Below, piece by piece: positions 28,091 to 35,470 of a stretch of 64,000 nt of DNA. The notes under the pieces were generated by a model that saw only the letters and a program-made list of their open reading frames with translations, searched no databases and had not been told where the DNA came from. Made by a program: the position numbers and the translations under genes. How positions within the stretch are numbered: the stretch's first letter is position 1; each line of letters begins with the position of its first letter. This stretch comes from Acetispira formosa (nom. nud.) (GTDB lineage: Bacteria > Desulfobacterota > Desulfarculia > Adiutricales > Adiutricaceae). Location: the NCBI GenBank assembly GCA_023525915.1, contig CP026658.1, positions 1 to 64,000 on the forward strand, in the 5' to 3' direction.

Positions 28091-28321
28091 TTGACCGCCG
28101 CCGGGAAAAATGTTTTTGCCCGTCTCCGTTCCGGGGGTCTTTAGAACTTGTTTGTAAATGGTGATATTGCCACCTGGCGTCGTTGCTCGCGTTTTTTAAT
28201 GCTCGAAATATTAGTATATTGCTCCGCTTAAAAAACACCCGCACCCAGCCAGGGCACAAAATCCCTTATTTACGAACAATTTCTTAGTCACGGAGCCGGG
28301 CAAAACTTTCGTCTTCAGGCG
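28091..28321. repeat. Inverted repeat, family 1 copy 3, interrupted
   Basis: Left arm CCGCCGCCGGGAAAAATG plus half loop CCGGGGGTCTTTAG ends at 28144. The other half, AGTCACGGAGCCGGGCAAAA, resumes at 28286. Comparison with intact copies shows that 28145-28283 was inserted into the loop with TTAG present on both sides. Confidence 0.75.
28145..28283. mobile_element. 139-bp MITE-like insertion with 4-bp target duplication
   Basis: The segment has imperfect terminal inverted repeats (TGTTTGTAAAT at the left, TGTTCGTAAAT as reverse complement at the right), further internal complementarity (CCTGGCGTCG against CCTGGCTGGG; TTTTTTAA against TTAAAAAA) and no coding capacity. It is flanked by TTAG (28141-28144 and 28284-28287), which occurs once in the uninterrupted copies. 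A 4-bp YTAR duplication is typical of IS5-group transposition; the IS assignment is inference. Confidence 0.7.
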
Positions 28322-28354
28322 GGTCAATGGGATAAGGAAAAGCCTTTACGGCGC

Positions 28355-28462
28355 ATCATACATATTATACAATACCTGCACATATGAGGCCTTGCGTACA
28401 TCAGACACATTATATGCAACGTGTGCCTGATACACACTTTACATACTATACACAAACAGGGA
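28355..28462. repeat. ATACACA-type repeats upstream of parA (candidate centromere)
   Basis: AT-rich stretch with repeated ATACA/ATACACA words (ATACATATTATACAATACC, GATACACAC, ACATACTATACACAAAC) directly before the parA RBS. The same word pattern returns at 29388-29513, 29724-29760 and 34168-34292. Repeats next to a parA promoter suit binding by the ribbon-helix-helix partner, both as operator and partition site. Confidence 0.55.
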
Positions 28463-28470
28463 GGCGGCCC

Positions 28471-29220
28471 ATGGGGCGCATAATCGCCTTGGTCAACCAG
28501 AAGGGCGGGGTGGGCAAAACCACCAGCACCATTAATATAGGCGCGGCTTTGGCGGCCAGGAAAAAAAAAGTGCTCCTGGTCGATCTCGATCCCCAGGCCA
28601 GCCTGACTATCGCTCTGGGGGCCAAAGGGGCCGCGCCCACCGTTTATGACGTGCTGAAGGGACGGGCCGGGATCGGGGCGGCCGTTTTGGCGCACGGAGC
28701 CTACCGTTTAGTCCCCTCCGGCCCGGACCTCAGCGGGGCCGAATTGGAAATTGCCTCCGTGGCCGGGCGGGAGTGCATTTTAAAGGAAGCCCTGGAAGCG
28801 GTGGAAAAAGATTATGACTTCATCCTTATCGACTGCCCGCCCTCCCTTTCACTCCTGACCCTCAACGCCCTGGTGGCGGCCGGTGAGATTTTTGTCATCC
28901 TCCAGACCGAATTTCTGGCTCTGGAGGGCATGAGCCAATTGCTGGACACGGTCGATCTGGTCAAAAAACGCCTAAACAGCCAACTGAGGCTGGGCGGTAT
29001 CGTGGCCACCCAGCACGACAAACGCAAAGGGCTCCACCGGGAGGTTTTGGAATCCATCAAAAAACATTTTCCGCAGGCGGTGTTCAAAACGGCGGTCCGA
29101 AACGCCGTAGCCCTGGCCGAAGCCGCCAGCTTCGGCCGCGACATCTTCGAATACCGCCCCAAAAGCGCCGGAGCGGAAGATTACGCCAATCTGGCCAAAG
29201 AAATTTTAAACAGGCGTTAA
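28471..29220 (+). CDS. parA: ParA partition ATPase
   Basis: 249-aa Walker-type ATPase starting MGRIIALVNQKGGVGKTT (deviant Walker A, residues 9-17), then LLVDLDPQASLT (A') and FILIDCPPSLSLLTLNAL (Walker B). No N-terminal helix-turn-helix, so it is of the short type Ib/chromosomal-like class. ATG 28471 with GGGAGG upstream is chosen; a longer open frame to 28384 would translate the repeat region. It would segregate the plasmid together with the small DNA-binding protein encoded 83 bp downstream. Confidence 0.9.
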   Translation: MGRIIALVNQKGGVGKTTSTINIGAALAARKKKVLLVDLDPQASLTIALGAKGAAPTVYDVLKGRAGIGAAVLAHGAYRLVPSGPDLSGAELEIASVAGRECILKEALEAVEKDYDFILIDCPPSLSLLTLNALVAAGEIFVILQTEFLALEGMSQLLDTVDLVKKRLNSQLRLGGIVATQHDKRKGLHREVLESIKKHFPQAVFKTAVRNAVALAEAASFGRDIFEYRPKSAGAEDYANLAKEILNRR

Positions 29221-29303
29221 CTGACGAACAGCCCGGAGGGGCGTCGGGCCGCGGCTTTAAGCAACCGCAAAGCGCCACCGAAGCAAAAGAAGGAGAGCCG
29301 CTA

Positions 29304-29717
29304 ATGGCTGCCAAAAGCAAAAAAATGGGCGTCGATCCCTTCTCTGGCCGCACTGGCCTGGACGGGCTGATCCAAAGCACCGCCTCCGCACATGATACAC
29401 AAAAGACACAGAGTGGGCATAGCGCATATAATACACACCCTACACAAAAGGCGCAAAATACATACGATACATCTATTGCACTTAATGTGGCTGATGCGCC
29501 AAATACACAACAGGCGCCCAACTCCAGCCCCGCCAAACCGGCCGGAAAGCCCGATCGGCTCAATTTGGCCCTTAAAGCCGGTTCTTTGGAATATCTTCAA
29601 ACCATGAGCGGCTTCGATACCGTCAGCGTCACCCAATATCTCAACCGCCTCATTGAGGAAGACCGCATAAAGCGGGCCGATATTTATGAAAACCTGAAGG
29701 CCCTGCGGGGGAAATAG
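29304..29717 (+). CDS. Ribbon-helix-helix partition partner (ParB/ParG-like)
   Basis: 137 aa. The C-terminal 60 residues fit a ribbon-helix-helix fold: a strand RLNLALKAG, helix SLEYLQTMSGF and helix SVTQYLNRLIEEDRIKR. The N-terminal half (residues 25-80) is low-complexity, rich in Thr, Gln, Asn and Ala, because its DNA is a run of ATACACA-type repeats. GGAG precedes the ATG. Position after parA indicates the centromere-binding partner. No family name is recognised from sequence alone. Confidence 0.65.
   Translation: MAAKSKKMGVDPFSGRTGLDGLIQSTASAHDTQKTQSGHSAYNTHPTQKAQNTYDTSIALNVADAPNTQQAPNSSPAKPAGKPDRLNLALKAGSLEYLQTMSGFDTVSVTQYLNRLIEEDRIKRADIYENLKALRGK
29388..29513. repeat. ATACACA-type repeats inside the parB-like gene
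   Basis: Multiple copies of (A)TACACA and ATACA(T/C): GATACACAAAAGACACAG, ATAATACACACCCTACACAA, AAATACATACGATACATC, AAATACACAAC. The DNA is far more AT-rich than the rest of the gene and resembles the stretch upstream of parA. Confidence 0.55.
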
Positions 29718-29723
29718 TCGCTA

Positions 29724-29760
29724 TGCAGCATGTGTATAATGTGCAACAAGTGCAATATGT
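29724..29760. repeat. Inverted ATACACA-type words between parB-like and primase genes
   Basis: The reverse complements TGTGTAT and TATGTGTG occur in the 58-bp gap (GCATGTGTATAATGTGC, GCAATATGTGTG), extending the repeat zone downstream of the parB-like gene. Confidence 0.4.
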
Positions 29761-29775
29761 GTGAAAGTGGAATTT

Positions 29776-31701
29776 ATGGATAAAAACGAAGCCCGGCGCT
29801 ATGCCAAAGAACGTCTGGAGGAATATTTGGCCGCCAAGGGCCTTGGCGCGAACAGAAAACCGTTCCATTGCCTGAACCCCGAACATCCCGACAAAAACCC
29901 CTCCATGAGTTTTGACCGCCGCCGCCGGAAGGTCCATTGCTTCTCCTGCGGGGCCGATTACGACATTTTCGACCTGGTGGGCCTGGATTACGGCCTGACC
30001 GACACAGCCGAAATTTTTCAAAAAACCTATGAAATACTGGGCCTGGAGGTGGAAGGCTTCGGCCCCCGCGAATTTTCCGCCAAATTAAGAACCAAAGCCG
30101 CGCCAATCAAAGCCGCGCCCCCTGCGTCCGCCGAACCGGAAAAAGATTACACCTCCTATTTTAAAAAGGCCCAGAAAAATCTCGGCCAGACCGGTTACCC
30201 GTCTTTGCGGGGCTTGTCGGCCCCGACCGCGGCCCACTTCGGTTTGGGTTTCGATCCCAAATTCAAGGCCGGCAATGATGAAACCTGGGAAGCCCTGATC
30301 ATCCCCACCGGAAGCGGAAGTTTCACAGCTCGAAACACCTCCGCCGAAGCCGACAAAACCAGGCGGGTCCGCAAACGCGGCGGCGGGCCGCTTTTCAACA
30401 CTGAAGTATTATGGTCGTCCGAACGGCCGGTCTTCGTGGCCGAAGGCGAGATCGACGCCATGTGCTTCCACGAAGCCAAAGCCTACGCCGTGGCCCTGGG
30501 TTCCACGGCCAACGTGGGGGCTTTTTTGAAGCTGGCCGAAAGCCGCCCGCCCGGCCAGCCGCTCCTGTTGGCTTTAGACAATGACGACGAAGGGCGGAAG
30601 GCGTCTGAAAAGCTGGCCCTGGGCCTGACCGAACTGGGGCTGAAATTCTATCAGGTCAACCCCTACGGCGATTCTAAGGACGCGGGCGAAGCCCTTCTGC
30701 GCGACCCTGACAATTTCCGAGACGAAATCGAAGCGGCCGAAGGCCTGGAAAAAGCCGCCCGCGAAGCCGAGCGCAAAGCCTATTTCGAAACCAGCGCCGC
30801 CTATCACCTGTCCGCCTTTAAAAACGGCATCGCCGATAGCGTCAACACCCGCCACATCCCCACCGGTTTCGCGGGGCTGGATTCGGCCCTAGACGGCGGC
30901 CTCTTCGAGGGGCTTTACATTATGGGCGGCATATCGTCTTTGGGCAAAACCTCCCTGGCCCTGCAGTTGTCCGACCAGATGGCCCAAGGGGGTGAGGACG
31001 TTCTGATTTTTTCCTTGGAAATGGCTCGCACTGAACTGATGGCCAAGAGCGTCAGCCGCCTGACCCTTTTAATCGCCCTGGACAACCGCGAGAGCGTGGC
31101 CTGCGCCAAAACGGCGCGGGGCATCACCTGCGGGTCGCGCTACGGCCGCTACAGCGTCACGGAAAAGCTCATTATCGACCAGGCCATGGAGCGTTATGAG
31201 GATTTTGCCCACCGCGTTTTCATCAGTGAGGGCGTGGGCGACATCGGGGTGTCCCGCATCCGGCGGGAGGTGGAGAAGCATTTTTTTTTCACTGGGCGGC
31301 GGCCGGTGGTATTAGTGGATTACCTCCAAATCCTGGCCCCCCACAGCGACCGGGCCACCGACAAACAGAACACCGACAAGGCCGTAATCGAACTCAAGCG
31401 CCTGAGCCGCGATTACAAAATCCCGGTTATAGGCCTGTCGAGCTTTAATCGGGCCAACTACCGCGAGGCTGTGACTATGGAAGCCTTCAAGGAGAGCGGG
31501 GCCATAGAATATTCCAGCGACGTTCTGATCGGCCTGCAACTGAAGGGCGCGGGGGAAAAGGATTTTGACGCCTTGGCCGCCAAGGACAAGACCCCCCGCG
31601 AGGTGGAGCTGGTGATTCTGAAAAATCGCCACGGCGCGGCCGGCAAAAAAATAGCCTTCGAATACTATTCCATGTTCAATTATTTCCGGGAGCAAGGCTG
31701 A
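29776..31701 (+). CDS. Primase-helicase fusion (zinc finger, TOPRIM, DnaB-like)
   Basis: 641 aa, a T7 gp4-like order of domains. Residues 30-65 form a CHC2-type zinc finger (FHCLNPEHPDKNPSMSF ... VHCFSCG). A TOPRIM segment follows near 215-300 (PVFVAEGEIDAMC, LLLALDNDDEGRKA). From residue 350 a RecA/DnaB-like helicase: PTGFAGLDSALDGGL, Walker A MGGISSLGKTS, DVLIFSLEMARTELM, Walker B PVVLVDYLQIL, and SSFNRANYRE. It primes and unwinds DNA at the plasmid fork. ATG 29776 is preferred over GTG 29761 because AAGTGGA lies upstream. Likely co-transcribed with parA. Confidence 0.85.
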   Translation: MDKNEARRYAKERLEEYLAAKGLGANRKPFHCLNPEHPDKNPSMSFDRRRRKVHCFSCGADYDIFDLVGLDYGLTDTAEIFQKTYEILGLEVEGFGPREFSAKLRTKAAPIKAAPPASAEPEKDYTSYFKKAQKNLGQTGYPSLRGLSAPTAAHFGLGFDPKFKAGNDETWEALIIPTGSGSFTARNTSAEADKTRRVRKRGGGPLFNTEVLWSSERPVFVAEGEIDAMCFHEAKAYAVALGSTANVGAFLKLAESRPPGQPLLLALDNDDEGRKASEKLALGLTELGLKFYQVNPYGDSKDAGEALLRDPDNFRDEIEAAEGLEKAAREAERKAYFETSAAYHLSAFKNGIADSVNTRHIPTGFAGLDSALDGGLFEGLYIMGGISSLGKTSLALQLSDQMAQGGEDVLIFSLEMARTELMAKSVSRLTLLIALDNRESVACAKTARGITCGSRYGRYSVTEKLIIDQAMERYEDFAHRVFISEGVGDIGVSRIRREVEKHFFFTGRRPVVLVDYLQILAPHSDRATDKQNTDKAVIELKRLSRDYKIPVIGLSSFNRANYREAVTMEAFKESGAIEYSSDVLIGLQLKGAGEKDFDALAAKDKTPREVELVILKNRHGAAGKKIAFEYYSMFNYFREQG

Positions 31702-31788
31702 GTTTTTGGAAAAGCGGGTAACCGCCCCCGGGCAAAAACATAGCTATTCTAATTATGTATGGCGTAATCCCTTGAACCGGCGGCCCGT

Positions 31789-32073
31789 AGCCAAACAAAA
31801 AGCGTGGTTTTTGCTTGGCGAGCATCGGTTTAGGTTTCAAAACCAGTCGCTGGCGCTCCGTCTCGAAGACTCGACCCCGGCTTGTCTGCCTTGGCGACCT
31901 TATTAAAGACTTGAAAAATATGTTTGGACGAGCGGGAGCCGTACATCAATTCAAGGCCAACTTCGCCGCGTATCACAGTGGTCGAGCCATGGAGGGCGAG
32001 ACGGAGCGTCAGCGACTGGTTTTGAGGCCGAAGTGGTAACTCACGGAGCAAAAACCACGCTTTTTGCGTAGCT
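31789..32073. repeat. Family 2 repeat in inverted configuration
   Basis: Arms 31789-31865 and 31997-32073 (77 bp each) are imperfect reverse complements sharing AAAAAGCGTGGTTTTTGC and CAAAACCAGTCGCTG, separated by 131 bp. The right half extends to about 32110 and resembles 1555-1712. Remnants of family 1 (CCCCCGGGCAAAAACAT) occur at 31726-31742. The gap holds no convincing gene and may be a decayed insertion element. Confidence 0.6.
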
Positions 32074-32125
32074 ACGAGCTGCAAGTTTAGTGGAAAAAGC
32101 CATATTATAATGTGTGAGGTGGAAG

Positions 32126-33367
32126 ATGTTTGCCAGCGGACTTTCGGCCAGCGACCTGGCAGGGCGCGAGATTTTTTTGTGGGGGGCGCGGCAACTGGGC
32201 TTCAGCACCCTGGGCGTCCTACGCCGCGAAGGGCTGGAGGTGGCCGCTTTTCTCGATTCCAGCGTCGACCTTCAGGGGCGCACAGCTGGGGGACTCCCGG
32301 TCTTGCCGCCTGAAGACGTGCTGACACGGCCGCGCGGCGGCTTTTTCATCGTCATTACGTCCGGGTTTTTTTATGAGGAAATTTCCGAAATCTGCCGGGG
32401 ACGCGGATTGCTCGAAGGCCAAGATTTCATCACCGCCGCCTCGCTCCAGCGTTTCGATTATCAGATTGATGTTTCAGGCTCCTGTAATCTTAAATGCATC
32501 TCCTGCCCGCGCGGCAATTTTACCTATCAGCCGGGGGCCGGGTTCATGAGCCCGGACACTTTCGGGCAAATTTTGGACAAAATTCTGGTCGAAGACCCCT
32601 TCGTAGGGGCAGTGGCCCTTTACAATTTCGGGGAACCTCTCCTGAACCCGCGTCTGCCTGAAATAATCGGCCTGGCCAGAGCGCGGGGCGTGGCCACTTC
32701 CGTTTCCACTAATCTCAGTTTCAATATCGACCTCACTGAAACCGTCAAGGCCGCCCCGGCCTGGTTCCGCGTCTCCGTCTCCGGCTGGGGCGACAATTAT
32801 GAAGTCACCCACACCGGCGGCCGCTGGGGGCTTTTTCTGCAAAACCTCACCCGCCTGGCCGAACTTCGAGACCAATATACCCCTGATCTGAATGTGGAGG
32901 TGTTTTACCATATCTATAAAAATCGTGAAGAGGACCAGGCCCGTCTGGGCGAACTCTGCGCCCGGCTAAATTTCCCCCTGCGGCTCAGGCACGCGGCCCT
33001 GGCCCCCCTGGACGTAGTGCGCGACATTATCGACCACAAACCCCTGACCCCGGAAGCTTCGGCCACCCGCGCCCTTCAGCTTCTTTCCATTGAAAAAGCC
33101 ATGGACCTGGCCCGCGAGCAGAAACACCTGCCCTGCCCCTATCAGCGCTGCCTGTGGATCACCTGGGACAGGAAAGTGCGCCAGTGCATGGAATGGTTCG
33201 CCCCAGAGCTGGATCTGGCCCCCGACTTTCTGAAAATTTCCGCCGAAGACATCGACCGTCTGCGGCGCGGCAGCGAGCATTGCGCGCGCTGCATGGCCGA
33301 CGGCATCCACCGCTGTTATATCGTTTACGGCGATGAATCGCTCATAGGCCGCCTGGCGGCCGACTGA
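32126..33367 (+). CDS. Radical SAM/SPASM protein, WGA-module family (paralogue 5)
   Basis: 413 aa. N-terminal module EIFLWGARQLGFSTLG ... AAFLDSSVDLQG ... FFIVITSGFF; cluster motif C120-NLK-C124-IS-C127-PRGN; signature LYNFGEPLLNPRLPEI (Phe for the usual Trp) and VSVSGWGDNYEVTHTGGRW; SPASM-like C-terminus CPYQRCLWITWDRKVRQC and CARC. ATG 32126 follows GAGGTGG. Closest in sequence style to paralogue 1. It sits inside the plasmid backbone and is coupled (TGATG) to the next methyltransferase. Confidence 0.85.
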   Translation: MFASGLSASDLAGREIFLWGARQLGFSTLGVLRREGLEVAAFLDSSVDLQGRTAGGLPVLPPEDVLTRPRGGFFIVITSGFFYEEISEICRGRGLLEGQDFITAASLQRFDYQIDVSGSCNLKCISCPRGNFTYQPGAGFMSPDTFGQILDKILVEDPFVGAVALYNFGEPLLNPRLPEIIGLARARGVATSVSTNLSFNIDLTETVKAAPAWFRVSVSGWGDNYEVTHTGGRWGLFLQNLTRLAELRDQYTPDLNVEVFYHIYKNREEDQARLGELCARLNFPLRLRHAALAPLDVVRDIIDHKPLTPEASATRALQLLSIEKAMDLAREQKHLPCPYQRCLWITWDRKVRQCMEWFAPELDLAPDFLKISAEDIDRLRRGSEHCARCMADGIHRCYIVYGDESLIGRLAAD

Positions 33368-34683
33368 TGGGGCCGCAATACTTTTTTGGCCGCCCCTGCC
33401 CCGTCTGCGGAAGCGCCGGAGGCCGGGCGCTGGGGCGTCTTTCCTTTGCCGTATTCGATCAATCGCCCCTGGACGGCGATTTCACCCTAGCCGCCTGCCC
33501 GGCCTGTGGCCTGGCCTTTTATGATTTTGCCGCCGGGGACGATTCTTTCAGCCATTATTATTGCCGGAACGATTATTACTCCACCACCGCCTCGCCCGGC
33601 AGCGGGGGCGATTCCGAATTCGACCGGCAGCATCAGCACGGCATTATCGAGCGGCTTGCGCCCTGGCTCACGTCCGCCGGCCCGGCCCCGATTATGGAAA
33701 TCGGCTGCGGGTGCGGCGGGCTTCTGTCCGCCCTGCGTGACAAGGGCTTTATAAACCTTTATGGGGTGGATCTTTCCCCCTCCTCAATTGCGGCGACCCT
33801 GGCCGGGGGCCTGACGGCGGCCGTGGGGCCGGCCGAAGCTTTGCCCTTTCCCGGCCTGGCACCGCGCCTTCTCATCTATTCCCATGTCTTCGAGCATCTG
33901 CCGGCCCCCCTGGCGGCCCTGGCCGAAGCCCGCCGCCGCCTGGCCCCCGGCGGGGCCGTTTACATCGAAGTGCCGGATGCGGAAAACTACGGCGGCGGCG
34001 GCGCTCCCTTCCAGGATTTCTACCTGGAACACGTCAGCCACTTTTCCCAAACGTCCTTAGCGGCCCTCCTGACTTCAGCCGGCTTTGGGATTATGGCCCT
34101 TTCGCGGGCCGATTTCCACTTGCCCGGCGGACGGGTGCAAAAGGTGATCTGGGCGGTCGCAGCCCCTACAGATTATACAGATAACACACACTTTAAACAT
34201 AATACAATTATTACACAAAATACAGATACGGCAACTAATGTGCCTTATACACTAAATACACATTATCCATACAATACACATAATACATACCTGGCACCTG
34301 TAACCCTGTCCGCGCCGGAAACAGTCTTTGAGGCTCTGGGTCGCTATCTGCAATGGTCTCGAAACCACCCGGCCATTTTGCGGCTGGAGCGCCTGGCCGA
34401 AGAACAAAGGCCCGTCTTTATCTGGGGGCTGTCGCAATTGATTATGTTTCTTTTGGGCTCCACCCCTCTAGGCCGCTGCAACCTGCGCGGCTTCATCGAC
34501 CGCGACCCCTTCAAGCAAACGCGCCGCCTGTTGGGGCGGGCCGTCCTGCCGCCCGAATCTCTGGCGGAAGCCGCACCCGGCGATTTGGTCCTTCTGGCCG
34601 CCTGGGGGCAGGAAGAGGCCCAGCGGCAATACCTCAGCCAAATAGGCTTTCAGGGCCGGGCCGAGAACCTGCTGCGGGTGTGA
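33367..34683 (+). CDS. Zinc-ribbon methyltransferase with repeat-encoded insert
   Basis: 438 aa. N-terminal Cys pairs (CPVCGS, CPACG), class I SAM domain (IMEIGCGCGGLLSAL, YGVDLSPSSI, YSHVFEHLPAPL, LAPGGAVYIEVPD) and C-terminal Rossmann-like module (PVFIWGLSQLIMFLL ... RGFIDRDPF ... LVLLAAWGQEE). Residues 268-309 are a Thr/Asn/Tyr/His-rich low-complexity insert between the two domains, encoded by ATACACA-type DNA. The ORF stays open, so it may be functional. It resembles the protein at 8117 in domain order. Confidence 0.75.
   Translation: MGPQYFFGRPCPVCGSAGGRALGRLSFAVFDQSPLDGDFTLAACPACGLAFYDFAAGDDSFSHYYCRNDYYSTTASPGSGGDSEFDRQHQHGIIERLAPWLTSAGPAPIMEIGCGCGGLLSALRDKGFINLYGVDLSPSSIAATLAGGLTAAVGPAEALPFPGLAPRLLIYSHVFEHLPAPLAALAEARRRLAPGGAVYIEVPDAENYGGGGAPFQDFYLEHVSHFSQTSLAALLTSAGFGIMALSRADFHLPGGRVQKVIWAVAAPTDYTDNTHFKHNTIITQNTDTATNVPYTLNTHYPYNTHNTYLAPVTLSAPETVFEALGRYLQWSRNHPAILRLERLAEEQRPVFIWGLSQLIMFLLGSTPLGRCNLRGFIDRDPFKQTRRLLGRAVLPPESLAEAAPGDLVLLAAWGQEEAQRQYLSQIGFQGRAENLLRV
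34168..34292. repeat. ATACACA-type repeats within the methyltransferase gene
   Basis: About 125 bp of AT-rich DNA with at least eight ATACA-containing words (TTATACAG, AATACAATT, TTACACAAAATACAG, TTATACACTAAATACACA, CCATACAATACACATAATAC). It matches the parA-proximal repeats in word content and contrasts sharply with the GC-rich gene around it. Confidence 0.65.
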
Positions 34684-34766
34684 TTGGCTTGGAACTTGCC
34701 GCACTCCGCCATATAACAGACCTTACGCGATCCCGTTGACCCGGCCTCCGGCTCCCATTAGAGCAC

Positions 34767-34845
34767 TTTTCATTTCTGAAGACAGAAATGAAAAAAGACT
34801 TTGAACTTATTTGAAACAAGCAAAGCGTTGATTTCAAATAAGTTC
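34767..34845. repeat. Two adjacent perfect hairpins
   Basis: Hairpin one has 12-bp arms (34767-34778, 34783-34794; TTTTCATTTCTG) with a 4-nt loop. Hairpin two has 14-bp arms (34803-34816, 34832-34845; GAACTTATTTGAAA) with a 15-nt loop. They start the 787-bp non-coding region that leads to the iterons. Either may be a terminator for the preceding genes or a replication-region structure. A GCGGCCGACCAGGC-like piece of the family 1 repeats follows near 34905. Confidence 0.6.
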
Positions 34846-35129
34846 AGAGGGGGGGGCGCAAGGCCGGCCGCCGAGCACACTTCCCTCCCCGCTGGTCCAG
34901 CCCTGTGGCTACGGCCGACCAGGCCGCCGCCGCTTCCCCTTTATTCTTATGGACAATAGGTCATAGAGCGTCTTTTTAAAAAAGGGCGGCGGGGCTGATA
35001 TCTTTTCTTCCGGTCCGGGGTCCCCGGCTTGTACCGGGGGCCTCCTTTAAGACGTTTTAAACGTCTTAAGAGTTTTAGGAAAAAAATGACTCGCAACTTA
35101 TTGTAATTACAGGTTAAAAGATGACGTCT

Positions 35130-35439
35130 GCTCACAGCGTGGTATGCTTTTGCTCACAGCATGGTATGCTTTCGCTCACAATATAGTATGCTTTTGCTCA
35201 TAGCATAGTAGGCTTTCGCTCACAGTATAGTATGCTTTTTGACCTCCCCGCCCCGCTTTCAGACCCCAACAAACCGAACTGGTTTAACTAAGCACTTTAT
35301 ATTGCGGTGTTTTTTTCAAAGACCCCAATATGGCGCTCACAATATAGTATGCTTTTTCGCTAACATGTTGATTTTGAGAGTTAAAAGGAAATAAGTTATA
35401 GACCGGGGGGCTTCTTTGCTCACAGCATAGTATGCTTTT
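35130..35439. other. Iteron-type replication origin
   Basis: Seven 22-bp iterons, consensus beginning GCTCACAGYATAGTATGC. Five are in perfect tandem (35130-35151, 35152-35173, 35174-35195, 35196-35217, 35218-35239) and two are separate (35335-35356, 35418-35439). AT-rich DNA follows (35440-35480) and the rep-like gene ends at 35471. Spacing of one unit per two helical turns is typical of initiator-binding iterons in plasmid origins. No clear DnaA box was found. Confidence 0.85.
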
Positions 35440-35470
35440 TCATTTTTCAATGAATAATATATTGAAATAA

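Noticed and set aside
28384..28470. N-terminal extension of ParA
   Set aside because: It would translate the repeat region; the residues fit no ParA domain, and ATG 28471 has a good RBS at the Walker A-proximal start.
34767..34845. Intrinsic terminators
   Set aside because: Both stems are AT-rich and lack a clear oligo-T tail after a GC stem, so they are reported only as hairpins.
35130..35439. CRISPR array
   Set aside because: The 22-bp units are directly tandem without spacers, and no cas genes are near; iterons beside a Rep-like gene explain them.
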